DNA of 51,459 nt from Tieghemiomyces parasiticus (Eukaryota; Kickxellomycota; Dimargaritomycetes; Dimargaritales; Dimargaritaceae): NCBI GenBank assembly GCA_027575765.1, contig JANBPT010000244.1:1-51459 (forward strand). The letters are read 5' to 3'. Position numbers and translations under genes: made by a program. The stretch's first letter is position 1. Every line of letters begins with the position of its first letter. A model generated the notes under the pieces. The model was not told the origin of the DNA. It did not search any database and was given only the letters and a program-made list of their open reading frames with translations. Below, piece by piece: positions 9,719-20,400 of this stretch.

Positions 9719-12238
9719 ATGGCACCGCCACCGCAATCGCCCAACGACCGGGCAAGGAAGGTCCGCGTCCACGTCCCCACCATGGGCCACGGCGGGACTC
9801 CCTCGCAGTCCAAAGTCCCATTCCTGCCCAACAGCGAGCCGCGACCCACATTGGAGGCCGGCAGCCTCGGTCTAAATACGCTGGCCCGACCGCAGCACGC
9901 GCGCCGTAACGGTTCCATCAGCGTTGACGCCAGCCTGGCCAGCAATCTATCGAGTCCATTGGACGGCTCAGTCCCCACCTCGTTCCCGGCCCCTACCGTC
10001 GACAGGCCCGGTGACAAGAGCCCACCTCGCCCTGGTCGGCCACGGCGAGGCCTGTCGGAAATCAAGGTGTTGGGGTTCCCGGAACTGTGCGTCCTCCGCG
10101 ATATCACCTCGTCACACGCCTACATCTTGGAGAATTTCGATTTCTGGGTCACCGGCCTGGGCAACACCAAGTTCCCGGACCTGAAAGACGGCGCGGACGC
10201 GCAGGAGATTCGGCTGTGCACGCTTCAGAGTACCGAGGAGCTGCTGCTGAATACCCGTCGGACTGCCAACCTGAGCTCCCTCCTCACCCACTTCCTGATC
10301 CAGATGCGCTACCTAGCCACCATAAACTACGAGACTCCGATCCCGCCGGCCACCTGTAGCTCTCTCTTCATCGTGGGCATCATCTGTGCCAATTTGCTAC
10401 ATCTCCGGCCGGCCCGGCAGGTTGAGGAGGTACTGAACGGTCAGCGCCTCCACGCCTCGCACTACACTAATTTTTTGGGCCGGCTTGGCATGGAAGAGGA
10501 CGGCGGGGTTAAGTTGCAGGCGGCCGTCAAGGTCCTGGCCGACCAGCGCAGTCGGGGTGAACAGCTTCTGGAGGCCGTCGTACACGCCCTCACCCATCTC
10601 AACATCACTCGCCACCCGTCTGGGTATCCATTCTACCGGCTGGCCCAACGCACCCTAGCCGAACTCTACAGCCCCCAACTGATCCGGTCCTCGGTTCAGC
10701 CTCCCCCGCTCCCGGTCCCGGGGCAATACTTTCTGCACCTGACGCTCACCAAACTGCGGCACACCGCCGCTGACCTTCTCCATCGGCTAGTGGCCAACTT
10801 TATCAACCCTCCACTCCCTTGCCCGCCCGCCGCTAGCGCCGTGTACAGCGCCTATTCGTACCTCTTCACCTCGAGTAAGGCCACCCAGTCTACGGCAGCC
10901 CGCAACCTAGCTGACGCCGGTCTACTCCTAGGTCTGCTTCTCATCTACCAGCCAGAGCCGGCACCCACATCCGCCGGCGAGGACGGCCTGGTCCGCATCC
11001 TCTCCGCCGTCTCTTTGCAACCGACCAGCGAGCTCCCCGACGGAACCCTGGCAACGACCGCCCCGCCTGTCGTGCGGCGCGTACCCAGCCAGCTACCTAC
11101 CGAGGGCGATTTTCGGGATGCTCTGGCCGGCGACTGGGCAGACCGGGGGACTGGTCTCTCAATAACTTCCCGGGCCGGGGCTGGTCCGGTCTACCGTGAC
11201 GTCATGACTGTGTTGTTTCGCGACCTGACCAGCGAGCCGGGGACCCTCCTGCTGTACACTTTGCTCACCCAGTCCCCGTCCTTCACCAATTATGTTCTAG
11301 CCCGGACCGACCCGGACGACTTTGTGGTCCCGCTGCTTCGTACACTTTATCAGGCCGCCGAGCAACCGACCCCGTCCTACCCGCAATATTACCTCTGGTT
11401 GACCACGCTAGCCCGCCTGACCTCCGACGCCACATTCAACCAAGAGTTCCAACGGCATACGCTCGAGCCCCTCCCATGGCTCCCGGACCGCGCCCTCAAA
11501 TCGATCACCCTGAGCCAGTTGGTGGTATTGGTGCTGGCCCGGATCCTGCAGGCTAATTTCACCGTGCACCGTGACGCCTTCATCCATGAGTGCGTCCTAG
11601 CCATCCTACTTAATTTCGCGCCGCATATTGTCCATCTCCCGGCCACACTGGTACAGCGCCTACTCAAGGTGTACGACATGGTAGTCCGGCGCTACCTTAA
11701 AATCGCTGCCCTGGCCGCTGACCCCACATCCCCACAACAACTCAGTCACACTCTACATATGGCCGATTTTTACCTGTACCTAGACACCGTGCGGGTCCTC
11801 ACCCGGGTGTTTCGACTCGTCCTGGACCACCACCTCAAACACAACACGCAGCTAATCTATGGTCTGCTACAGAGCAAGGACCTCTTTTCAGCCCTCCAGA
11901 ACGACATCCGCTTCGGCGACGCCGTCAAGGGGATTAACTTTGTCATCGCCTACTTTCAGGCCTGCATCCACGAGGCTCGGTTGTCTACACCACCCACCGA
12001 GGAGGAGGTCCTACATGTCATTAAGGATAAGGGCCACCTGGCCCGGCCCAACGCGGGTGATGCGAACCGCACGCCCCTGGCGCTACGCGCCCAGTTCCAG
12101 ACTCCGCCTGCCTGTCTGGATTTTTATGCACCTTACATCTGGTCGCTACTCGTGGAGTTCTGCCCCGTTTCCTATAGCGGAGAGGAGGCGGTGCTGCTGA
12201 TCCAATTCCGAGCAGAGATGGGCGCCGAGGGGAACTGA
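9719..12238 (+). CDS. DYM: Dymeclin (Golgi-associated armadillo-like protein)
   Basis: Dymeclin is a peripheral Golgi protein needed for organisation of the secretory pathway; its exact biochemical role is unsettled. The intronless 839-residue frame aligns with the family across the C-terminal two thirds: LLLYTLLTQSPSFTNYVLARTD, VPLLRTLYQAAEQ, TLARLTSDATFNQEF, LLVLVLARILQANFTVHRD (approximately), HNTQLIYGLLQSKDLFSAL and PYIWSLLVEFCP. The first 110 residues are low-complexity, and the family core begins near LGFPELCVL. A second in-frame ATG at 9782 has a better start context (ACCATGGG) and would give MGHGGT, fitting an N-myristoylation signal like the one at the human dymeclin N-terminus. The true start may therefore be 9782. 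AATAAA at 12409 follows. Confidence 0.9.
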   Translation: MAPPPQSPNDRARKVRVHVPTMGHGGTPSQSKVPFLPNSEPRPTLEAGSLGLNTLARPQHARRNGSISVDASLASNLSSPLDGSVPTSFPAPTVDRPGDKSPPRPGRPRRGLSEIKVLGFPELCVLRDITSSHAYILENFDFWVTGLGNTKFPDLKDGADAQEIRLCTLQSTEELLLNTRRTANLSSLLTHFLIQMRYLATINYETPIPPATCSSLFIVGIICANLLHLRPARQVEEVLNGQRLHASHYTNFLGRLGMEEDGGVKLQAAVKVLADQRSRGEQLLEAVVHALTHLNITRHPSGYPFYRLAQRTLAELYSPQLIRSSVQPPPLPVPGQYFLHLTLTKLRHTAADLLHRLVANFINPPLPCPPAASAVYSAYSYLFTSSKATQSTAARNLADAGLLLGLLLIYQPEPAPTSAGEDGLVRILSAVSLQPTSELPDGTLATTAPPVVRRVPSQLPTEGDFRDALAGDWADRGTGLSITSRAGAGPVYRDVMTVLFRDLTSEPGTLLLYTLLTQSPSFTNYVLARTDPDDFVVPLLRTLYQAAEQPTPSYPQYYLWLTTLARLTSDATFNQEFQRHTLEPLPWLPDRALKSITLSQLVVLVLARILQANFTVHRDAFIHECVLAILLNFAPHIVHLPATLVQRLLKVYDMVVRRYLKIAALAADPTSPQQLSHTLHMADFYLYLDTVRVLTRVFRLVLDHHLKHNTQLIYGLLQSKDLFSALQNDIRFGDAVKGINFVIAYFQACIHEARLSTPPTEEEVLHVIKDKGHLARPNAGDANRTPLALRAQFQTPPACLDFYAPYIWSLLVEFCPVSYSGEEAVLLIQFRAEMGAEGN

Positions 12239-12408
12239 CGACGTCGACTATATTTCGCTCATCATCTCCCCCTCCCCTTTTATTTTGTATTATGTTTCTT
12301 CACCTTCGAGACGAGCCGTTGGCCCTGTGGCGTCGGGTTGGGTTTACCATTTTTTCACTTGTACAGTCCTGGGTCTTTCGTAATACTTAACCTTGCACGA
12401 TCCAATCA

Positions 12409-12414
12409 AATAAA
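12409..12414 (+). terminator. Candidate polyadenylation signal of dymeclin
   Basis: AATAAA lies about 170 bases downstream of the dymeclin stop in an AT-rich context. This is the best candidate signal for this transcript. Confidence 0.5.
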
Positions 12415-12499
12415 GTATATAAGTTCAGCGGAGGAACCATGTTTGACCGGGGTACGTGTGGATTGTTGATGTTTCTAACTCTGGGGTCTATAAGCAAAA

Positions 12500-12604
12500 A
12501 TGGACGCAGCTACTAAAGTAGTGGCCAAAAAAAAGGCTACGGGTACCGTCCCTGGTATCCGATTCGTCCTACCCGAGGAACGCGCATCCGCCACGTCAGC
12601 CTAG
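12500..12604 (+). CDS. Small ORF upstream of EMC5
   Basis: A 34-codon frame opens with ATG at 12500, about 210 bases ahead of EMC5. It begins MDAATKVVAKKKATGTVPG and continues with a mixed C-terminus ending ATSA. TATAAG sits roughly 10 bases upstream, too close to act as its TATA box. It could be an upstream ORF in the EMC5 leader, a relic of an exon, or chance. I recognise no family. The composition (several Lys, no Pro/Arg bias) looks more protein-like than most random frames here. Confidence 0.2.
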   Translation: MDAATKVVAKKKATGTVPGIRFVLPEERASATSA

Positions 12605-12817
12605 AGCTTCGGGTTGTGGAGACCCTTGGCTAGGGCCACCCGCTCTGCCACCAAGCCGTAACTCCCTTCGCCCACCTCACGTCTAGCACATTCAGACGCA
12701 CCTCTAGCACAGTTCCCTTTTTGTCAATCCCCTGAAACTCGCAATCCCTTCGACTGGTGCATTCCTTTCGACCTTCTCACATTTCTCCCCTCCCTCCCTA
12801 CTCCTCACATTATCGCC

Positions 12818-13355
12818 ATGGCCAAAACGTCAACCCAATCCGCCGGCCAGCTCGTCGGCCTACTGGGGTTTTTGATGCTCCTCCACGCAGGCTATTCCAT
12901 GTACGAGCATCTCTCCTATGTCAAGACGGTGGGCCCCTCGGTGGCCGGAGCGGGTGTCCCCACCGATATCGTGTTTGAGAGCCTGCTAGCCGCCCTAGTC
13001 TCTACCGTCGGTGCGATCTACTGGACAACCAGCCTGCAGCCCATCGCCCTGGAGAGCGAGATGCGAAAATTGTAAGTCTACCGTGGGGACATAGGGAAGA
13101 TGTTGGACACGTCAGAATTATTTAGAGGCAAGCCTCGTCCTTGACTAGGCAGGAAAGAAGAGAGCACTGGCAGGACACTGCGAGGGTCAGTTGGGTATAC
13201 TTTTCGGTTCGCTACAATTAACTAACTAGGGCATATCTGGGTCACGCTTCTACTTACGCCAAACGCACAGAACCATCGAGGGCGTTGACTCACGGCCTTC
13301 ATTCCACGTATTTAACCACCGAGGATTCCCACCGGGCGTGACATCGCAGCACTAA
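12818..13355 (+). CDS. EMC5: ER membrane protein complex subunit 5 (EMC5/MMGT)
   Basis: EMC5 is a small two-TM subunit of the EMC insertase, which places tail-anchored and multipass proteins in the ER membrane. Exon 1 is 12818-13071 and exon 2 is 13271-13355, joined across a 199-nt GTAAGT...CACAG intron, giving 112 residues. The exon 1 frame would otherwise stop one codon into the intron. TM1 is about residues 11-29 (LVGLLGFLMLLHAGYSMYE) and TM2 about 48-68. Exon 2 supplies the family's C-terminal block, IEGVDSRPSFHVFNHRG, which matches the 'RPSFxVFNHRG' of MMGT proteins and confirms the splice. The protein lacks the longer tail of animal MMGT1. Confidence 0.92.
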
Positions 13356-14186
13356 AGAGCCCCCAAGGGGGGAGGGGCTCAAGCTCGGAATACCAAAGTT
13401 CTTCAGAGGTGTATTTAAGAACAGGACGAGTTCTTTGTATTAAACTGTCTACATCCGTGAGCCCAGTCGGTCAGGTAGTTTAGTGTGGGTAATCAGGCAT
13501 ATCAGCCGCAATTTTGAACCTCTTGGCTGATACCTCTCTCCCCGTCAAGGGCTAGGAGCAGGTCTCGCAGGGTACCCCGAGGGTGGCAAGCTGGGTCAGC
13601 AATAGTATAACACATACGTCGCTCACCGAGAGAGGGGAGGAGGCAAAGGCGTTTCCAAGACAAACATTGGCGGTCTTGCAACTCCAACCTAGCTACACAA
13701 TTGACTCAGATCGCACGGAGACAAGGATGGCCAGTATTATCACCTATTGACTTAACCGTTCGGCGTTGGTAAAACCGTGACGGTTTAGGTTAGTAATGAT
13801 CTAGGGCTATTTCGTGGTATTCGAGCGCAGGCCGGGGGAGGGAGGAGTGGTAGTGGGGAAGGGGCCATTGAGTAAGAAGGCTGGACACGAGCGTTTGTTT
13901 ATTGGGCCTTAGCTCGCCCTCCGCATGCCCAGCAGCACTGGCTAACCTGCAAACTGGTGTCGTCATCAGCCGGCACCCTCCTGCTTCCTGGCCTTCCACC
14001 GCCTGCTTTGCCCTCCAGTCCCACAGCCTTTCCCGCTCCCCTCTCCCTTTCCTTCAGCTGGCGACGCAACTCTTCCACCTCCCCATCCATCACCCCCTTC
14101 AAGTGTAACCGGCCCTCAGCCCAGTCTTGTTTCTATTAACCTGGCTTGTCACCTCTCGCCCTCGCCACTGCTTTCACCTCAACGTC
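13356..14186. promoter_or_regulatory. EMC5-HEM2 intergenic region
   Basis: This 831-base spacer lies between two genes on the same strand. The last 250 bases before 14187 are C/T-rich on the + strand, the usual pattern before starts in this window. The frames it contains are short and without recognisable motifs. I see no RNA gene. Confidence 0.45.
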
Positions 14187-15468
<1,282 letters not shown>

Positions 15469-16084
15469 ACGGTATTTCGTGCTCCTTGTGCGTACCAACC
15501 TTGGATACCAGAGGGCGATGAGTTTGTTTTTTAAAGAATGAGAATTGCGTCAATAACTGGCAACGATGACCATTTTTATCCGTATGAAAGTAAACATAGT
15601 ATATATAAATGAAGAGTTTGGGCAGAAAAACAAAGCCAGCGTACAATGGACCAGATCTCTAGCCCGCACCCTCATCGGCTAGCTTAACGCTAGCTTTCTG
15701 AACGGCCAACACTGAACGACTCCACACGACCAACGCCAGCCGGCGAACTGGGTCAGTTTGCATGGCGGTTGGACTACACCAATAATGACCCTGACATTGT
15801 GCTTCACCACACCGACCCTCTACCAGCTGTTTGTCACGCCACCCCCGTGCGGCCTCGCCTTTCTTAAATTTCCTCAAAGACCCATGTGCCGAGCTTTTGA
15901 CCCATCTTGTGCCCTCATTTCATTTTCAGCTCCCTGTATTTTTACCCTCTGCCCCTCGTATTTACTACCCACCTACCTTTGTCCTACTCTCTGGGGGCTC
16001 ACGATTGACTTCTTTCCCCCCCCTCTCGCACACAATATAACCCTTCTTCCACCCCCATTCCCTCATCTTGACTCACGAAGTGAC
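15469..16084. other. HEM2-VPS20 intergenic region
   Basis: The first 150 bases are AT-rich (for example TATATAAATG near 15601) and probably hold the HEM2 poly(A) region. The rest, about 15760-16080, is strongly C/T-rich and leads into the VPS20 start. A 150-codon frame crosses from 15758 into the first VPS20 exon in the same frame, but its upstream part is Pro/Leu/Phe-rich with no family similarity, so I start VPS20 at 16085. Confidence 0.5.
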
Positions 16085-17186
16085 ATGGGCGGTGGTGGTA
16101 GCAAGAACAAAATAACCCCGCAGGACCGGGCTATTCTCGACCTGAAAGTTCAGCGCGACAAGCTGAAACAGTACCAGAAGCGGGTAAGCAACCTGGCCAA
16201 CCTGGCCTGAGTATGTGACACGGAACGGCTGCGGGCTGCTCCAGCCGAGGGACTACTCTACCCCATTAACGCCTATGCGCCTGCGCATTCCCCCTTTCCG
16301 TGCTGTGCCGGGCCTCCCCCGTCAATCGCCCTAATCGACCCAGTTGAGCGTCGTCCTGGACCGGGAAACCGAGATCGCGCGGGCATGTTTGCTCCGCAAC
16401 GATAAGCCACGAGCACTATTGGCTCTCCGTAAGAAGAAATATCAAGAGAAACTCCTCCAACAGACCGACGAGCAGCTCAACAACCTTGAACAACTAGTAA
16501 GTAGTGCCGCTGTGCACTGTGTTATACCCCTTCCCCCCCCCTCCCTGCTCACTTCACCTTGTCGTCACCAGGCCGTGTCGGAGCACCTCATTGACTGCAA
16601 GCTAGGTGGCTAATTTCCAGTGGCTACTCACACTTCCCCATGCTACGTGCACCTTCAGACGCAATCCATCGAATTCGCCCTGGTAGAGCGCGAGGTCTTC
16701 CGGGGCCTCACACAGGGCAATCAGGTCCTCAAGGAACTTCACAAAGAGATGTCTTTGGAGAATGTGGAGCGGCTCATGGATGAAACTGCCGACGCCCTGG
16801 CTTACCAACGCGAGATCGACGAGATGCTAGGCACCAAGATATCCGACGAGGACGAAGCCGAGCTTGAACACGAGCTGGCGACGCTGCAGGCCCAGGAGGT
16901 GATGGTAAGTTGGGCGCTAGTAGGGGCACCTAGCGCTGATGCTCTCTCCCCCCCTCCCTGTCGGAATACGACTCTGGGATTTCTTGGTAATTACACTTGC
17001 CCTCTCCAACACTAACCCCTCTCTACCGAACATGTTAATAACGATTGGCCATTATTGCAGCAGACTATCCCCGATATGCCCCAAGTCCCGACCCGGCCAC
17101 TACCCGAGGTCAGTAAGGCGAGACCGCAGGAGGAAGGTGATGCCGAATCAGAATCTGAAACGGCGCGTGTTCCTCTGACGGCCTAG
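16085..17186 (+). CDS. VPS20: ESCRT-III subunit Vps20/CHMP6
   Basis: Vps20 links ESCRT-II to Snf7 polymerisation at endosomes. Four exons join in phase: 16085-16183, 16344-16496, 16659-16904 and 17061-17186, giving 207 residues. Introns of 160, 162 and 156 nt all have GTAAG donors. The protein starts MGGGGSK, a fit to the N-myristoylation signal that Vps20/CHMP6 uses for membrane binding. Family blocks are ITPQDRAILDLKVQRDKLKQ, LRKKKYQEKLLQQTD, QSIEFALVE, MSLENVERLMDETADAL and YQREIDEML. The C-terminal exon provides a Pro/Leu segment (PDMPQVPTRPLPEV) resembling the MIM2 motif. The last acceptor is a tandem TTGCAGCAG, so one Gln could be optional. AATAAA at 17255 follows. Confidence 0.95.
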
Positions 17187-17254
17187 TTCATCTGCCTGCA
17201 CAGTACATGGGCCCACTTTAACCATTTTGGTTGATGGGATGATATATAAATTTT

Positions 17255-17260
17255 AATAAA
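17255..17260 (+). terminator. Candidate polyadenylation signal of VPS20
   Basis: AATAAA lies 69 bases past the VPS20 stop, inside an AT-rich patch in the 280-base gap between convergent VPS20 and RRP5. Position and sequence fit well. Confidence 0.5.
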
Positions 17261-17466
17261 TGAGCAGTAAAGTTACTAGACAGCTCATACAAATGCATAA
17301 AAAAACGATACCGATTATGAAATGCAACCAAGCGTTGAGGGGAGGGTGGGAGGGGCGGACGGGAAAAAAAATCACATTAAAACAGATCAGGGAACCCACC
17401 CTCCACAAGGAAAAATTGAGTGGATAAAACCCGGATATAAAATCCCGAGGCGGCAACATTATTTTT

Positions 17467-20400
17467 TTAGTGGGCCTCAATGTAACGAAGGGCGGCTGCC
17501 TTGACCTCCTCGATGTGGTCAGGCGTACCATACTCCTTCTCGAACATCAACCAGCGTTTGAAGAAAAACTTCATCTTCTTGGAGGACATTTTCAATCCGG
17601 TAATACGGCGGAAGAGGGCCCGGGCGGCGGCGTATTCGCCCCGCTTGATTTCCATGTCCAGGTAGACGGACCACAGGTCGAGACGTTTCGGGTGGTTGGC
17701 CAGCACGCCCTCCATGATGGTCCGACCGCGCTCGGCGTTGCCCTCCTTGAACTCCAGTAGGGCGAAGCGGCTAACGGCCTTGACGCGCTTGCGTTTCGGG
17801 AGGGTGGTGGCGCAGGTCTGGACCAACTCGCGGAACTTGGCAAGTTTACGTTGGCGCAGGCAGAAGGACCCGTAGAGTGTCCAGGCCTTGCAACTGGTCC
17901 GGTGCGTGGCCAGGAGTTTCTGGTAGGTCTTCTCGGCGCGCTCGACCTTGGACGTACGTTCGTAAATCTGGGCGAGTTGGATGTAGAGGGGTTTAGGTTC
18001 GGTGGTCCGGAGGGCGCGGGTCACCAGTTCATCGAGTCCCACCTGGGTGCCAAACTGGTTTTCCAGGTTGATGAGGGCAATCCAGACGTTGAATTTCTCC
18101 TGCGCCTCGCGGAACCCAATCGTCTTGAGCGCCCGTTCGGCCACCTCGCGCGCCTTACTGACTTCGAAGAGCTTGAGGTGGAACGCCATGTAGTTGATCC
18201 ACAGGTAGGACGAATCCGGCGAGGTCACCACCAAACGCTCGAAAGCCTCCACCGTCGCCGGGGCGGCCGTGTCTAGCGTACCCGTAATGTCCTCCGGGAG
18301 GTCGTCGCGCTTGCTCCGGCGGCGGCGTTTGGCCGTTTGACCGTTCGAGTCTTCAGTTTCGTCGGCAACATTCTCCTCATTGTCCGAGTCGCCGTCGCTG
18401 AAATCCGTGCCGTCATTATCGGAGGCCTTCTCGTCATCTTCCTCCTCAACCTTGCGCTTGAGCGTCGCGCTTTGGGCGGTCACCTCAGAAACTGGGGCGG
18501 TGCGGTTGCCCTCTGTGTCATCCTCGTCGTCCCACACGAATCCGTTGGTTACAGACAGGGCGGAAACGTTGGGACCTTGTGCGGCGGGAGTGGAGCATGG
18601 CGACGGGGTAGCGATGGGCGTAACAGCGTCCTCCACCTCCTCATTAGCCATCTCCGATTGTTCGGGCTGTTCGGCTTTGTCGTCTTCCGATTGAGCGGGT
18701 TGTTCGGCTTCGTCATCTTCCCATTGAGCGGGGGTGCCCTGAGGACTGGCGGCGGTATCAGAGTCGATGCTCTGGTCCGCGAAAGTGCTTTCCGGCATCG
18801 GTGGGGTGTCGCCGTCTTGCGCGTCCAAATGCTCGGCCGCTTCGTCCAGAATCGCCATAAGGTGTTCCATGCCCGCCCGGTCTACGGATTTTCGCGACTC
18901 GATCTTTCCGATGGCTATCAAGGGGTTTTGCCGAACCTCGTTCACCACAACCATCACGTCGTCGTTGACGCGGTAGCGCGGACGGAACCCGTTGCTGCCA
19001 ACCGGAACATCGGAGACGTTGGTGAAAAAGTCAACGTTGAGCCGGGTCAAGTGGGTCACGTAGAAATCCCTAGTGACAGCGCGCACGCGGCCCAGGTGAG
19101 TACTGCCGATATAGGGCGTGATACACCGGCCATAAAGCTGGGCCAAGGGATGCGGTCTAAATTCGGCCCGCCGGTGGTCATCCAGCGTGTTTTGATTCAG
19201 GGCCACGCGTTTCAGCGCGGTCTGCATGACGGCCTCGTAATGCTGTACCTCGGCAGCCACGGTTTCACAGCGGGCGTGGTAGGTGGCGATGGTTTCCGGG
19301 CTGGCTTCCCCGGTGGCGGCGGCAAGACGGCGCTGGTTCTCGCTGTCGATATTGGGCAAGTCCTCGTGAGTAGCGTAGGCACGAATCACCACCATGTATT
19401 CCGGGTGCTCGACCTTGACCACTTCGACGGCGACCACCTGGTTGACACGGTACGTAGGACGGCAGCCATCGCTGTCGACCGGCAGGAGGAAAGCCGGGGC
19501 GGAGCACTGCAGGTCCGCGGATTGGCCGCGCAGCTGGATCCCATAGGTAAAGTCGTTGACGCTGGCCACGCGGGCCAGGTGCAAACTGAGCAGTGCGGGT
19601 TCGTTGACGGGTTCGGCGTTGCGGGTTTTCTCCAACCACCACTGCTCGTCGTGGATACCATCTTGTACCCCTTCGATCCCGGTCTCGGCCAACGCCTTCA
19701 TGCGGGCTATGAAGGCCATCCGCATTTCCCTGCGGGAGGTATTGCCGCTTCGGATAGGATTCACATCGCTCTCCTTGATCTTGCCGAGGATTACCGCGGG
19801 GAGCAAGCAATTCACGGAACCGGGGGCAATGATAACCTCCACGATATGTCCGACGGCAAAACGCGGACGAACCTTGGTGCTCGGGTCGGGCTGGACGAGA
19901 TCGAACGGCGCTAAGCAGTCGTAGAGGGCGTCGGTCAAAAAGACCCGGTAGTGGTCGTCGGCCACGTGTAGAATGCGGGCGATATAGAAATTGTACGTCT
20001 TGGGGGTGCTGCGCAAGCCGAAAGGAACGTCGGGCGACACCGTCTTGGCTCGGTTGATGTTCGGGCCCTCTTGATCAAGCGCTTCCACGTCCCCTAGGGC
20101 CTGCGCCGCATACCAACGCTGGGGTCCGAGTTTAGGCACGGACTTGGAGGACGACTTCTTGCGCTTTGGCTGGCTCAGAGTGACCACGATCGCACCAAAG
20201 TCGGGGAACGGGTCGGTGGCCAGCTCGGCGGTCCATTTCACCGCGCGGGCGGTGTAGTGTCCGCCGAGTTGCACCGAGTTGAGGTCCCCGGAGCGGTTAT
20301 ACTGAGTGAAAGGTGCGAGGGCAAACGGGGAGCCTTTGCAACCGGTCAGGGCCACCACGGCGTGCATTTTGGTGACGTGGACGACTACCGCAGAGACGCC

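Larger units (their letters stand above)
12239..12817. other. Dymeclin 3' region and EMC5 promoter
   Basis: The first half holds the dymeclin 3'UTR, with AATAAA at 12409-12414. The second half has TATAAG-like sequence near 12489 and a C/T-rich leader ending at the EMC5 ATG (12818). A 34-codon ORF, 12500-12604, lies between and is listed separately. On the minus strand near 12580-12660 the sequence superficially recalls a tRNA but does not fold into a cloverleaf. Confidence 0.5.

Noticed and set aside
12575..12660. tRNA-like stretch on the minus strand
   Set aside because: A TGGCAGAGCGG-like A box is visible but there is no good B box and no acceptor stem of seven pairs.
18337..19914. 525-codon + strand frame inside RRP5
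   Set aside because: It lies wholly antisense to the RRP5 exon in GC-rich sequence. Its product has no motif, while the minus-strand frame has S1 and HAT repeats. It is a shadow frame.
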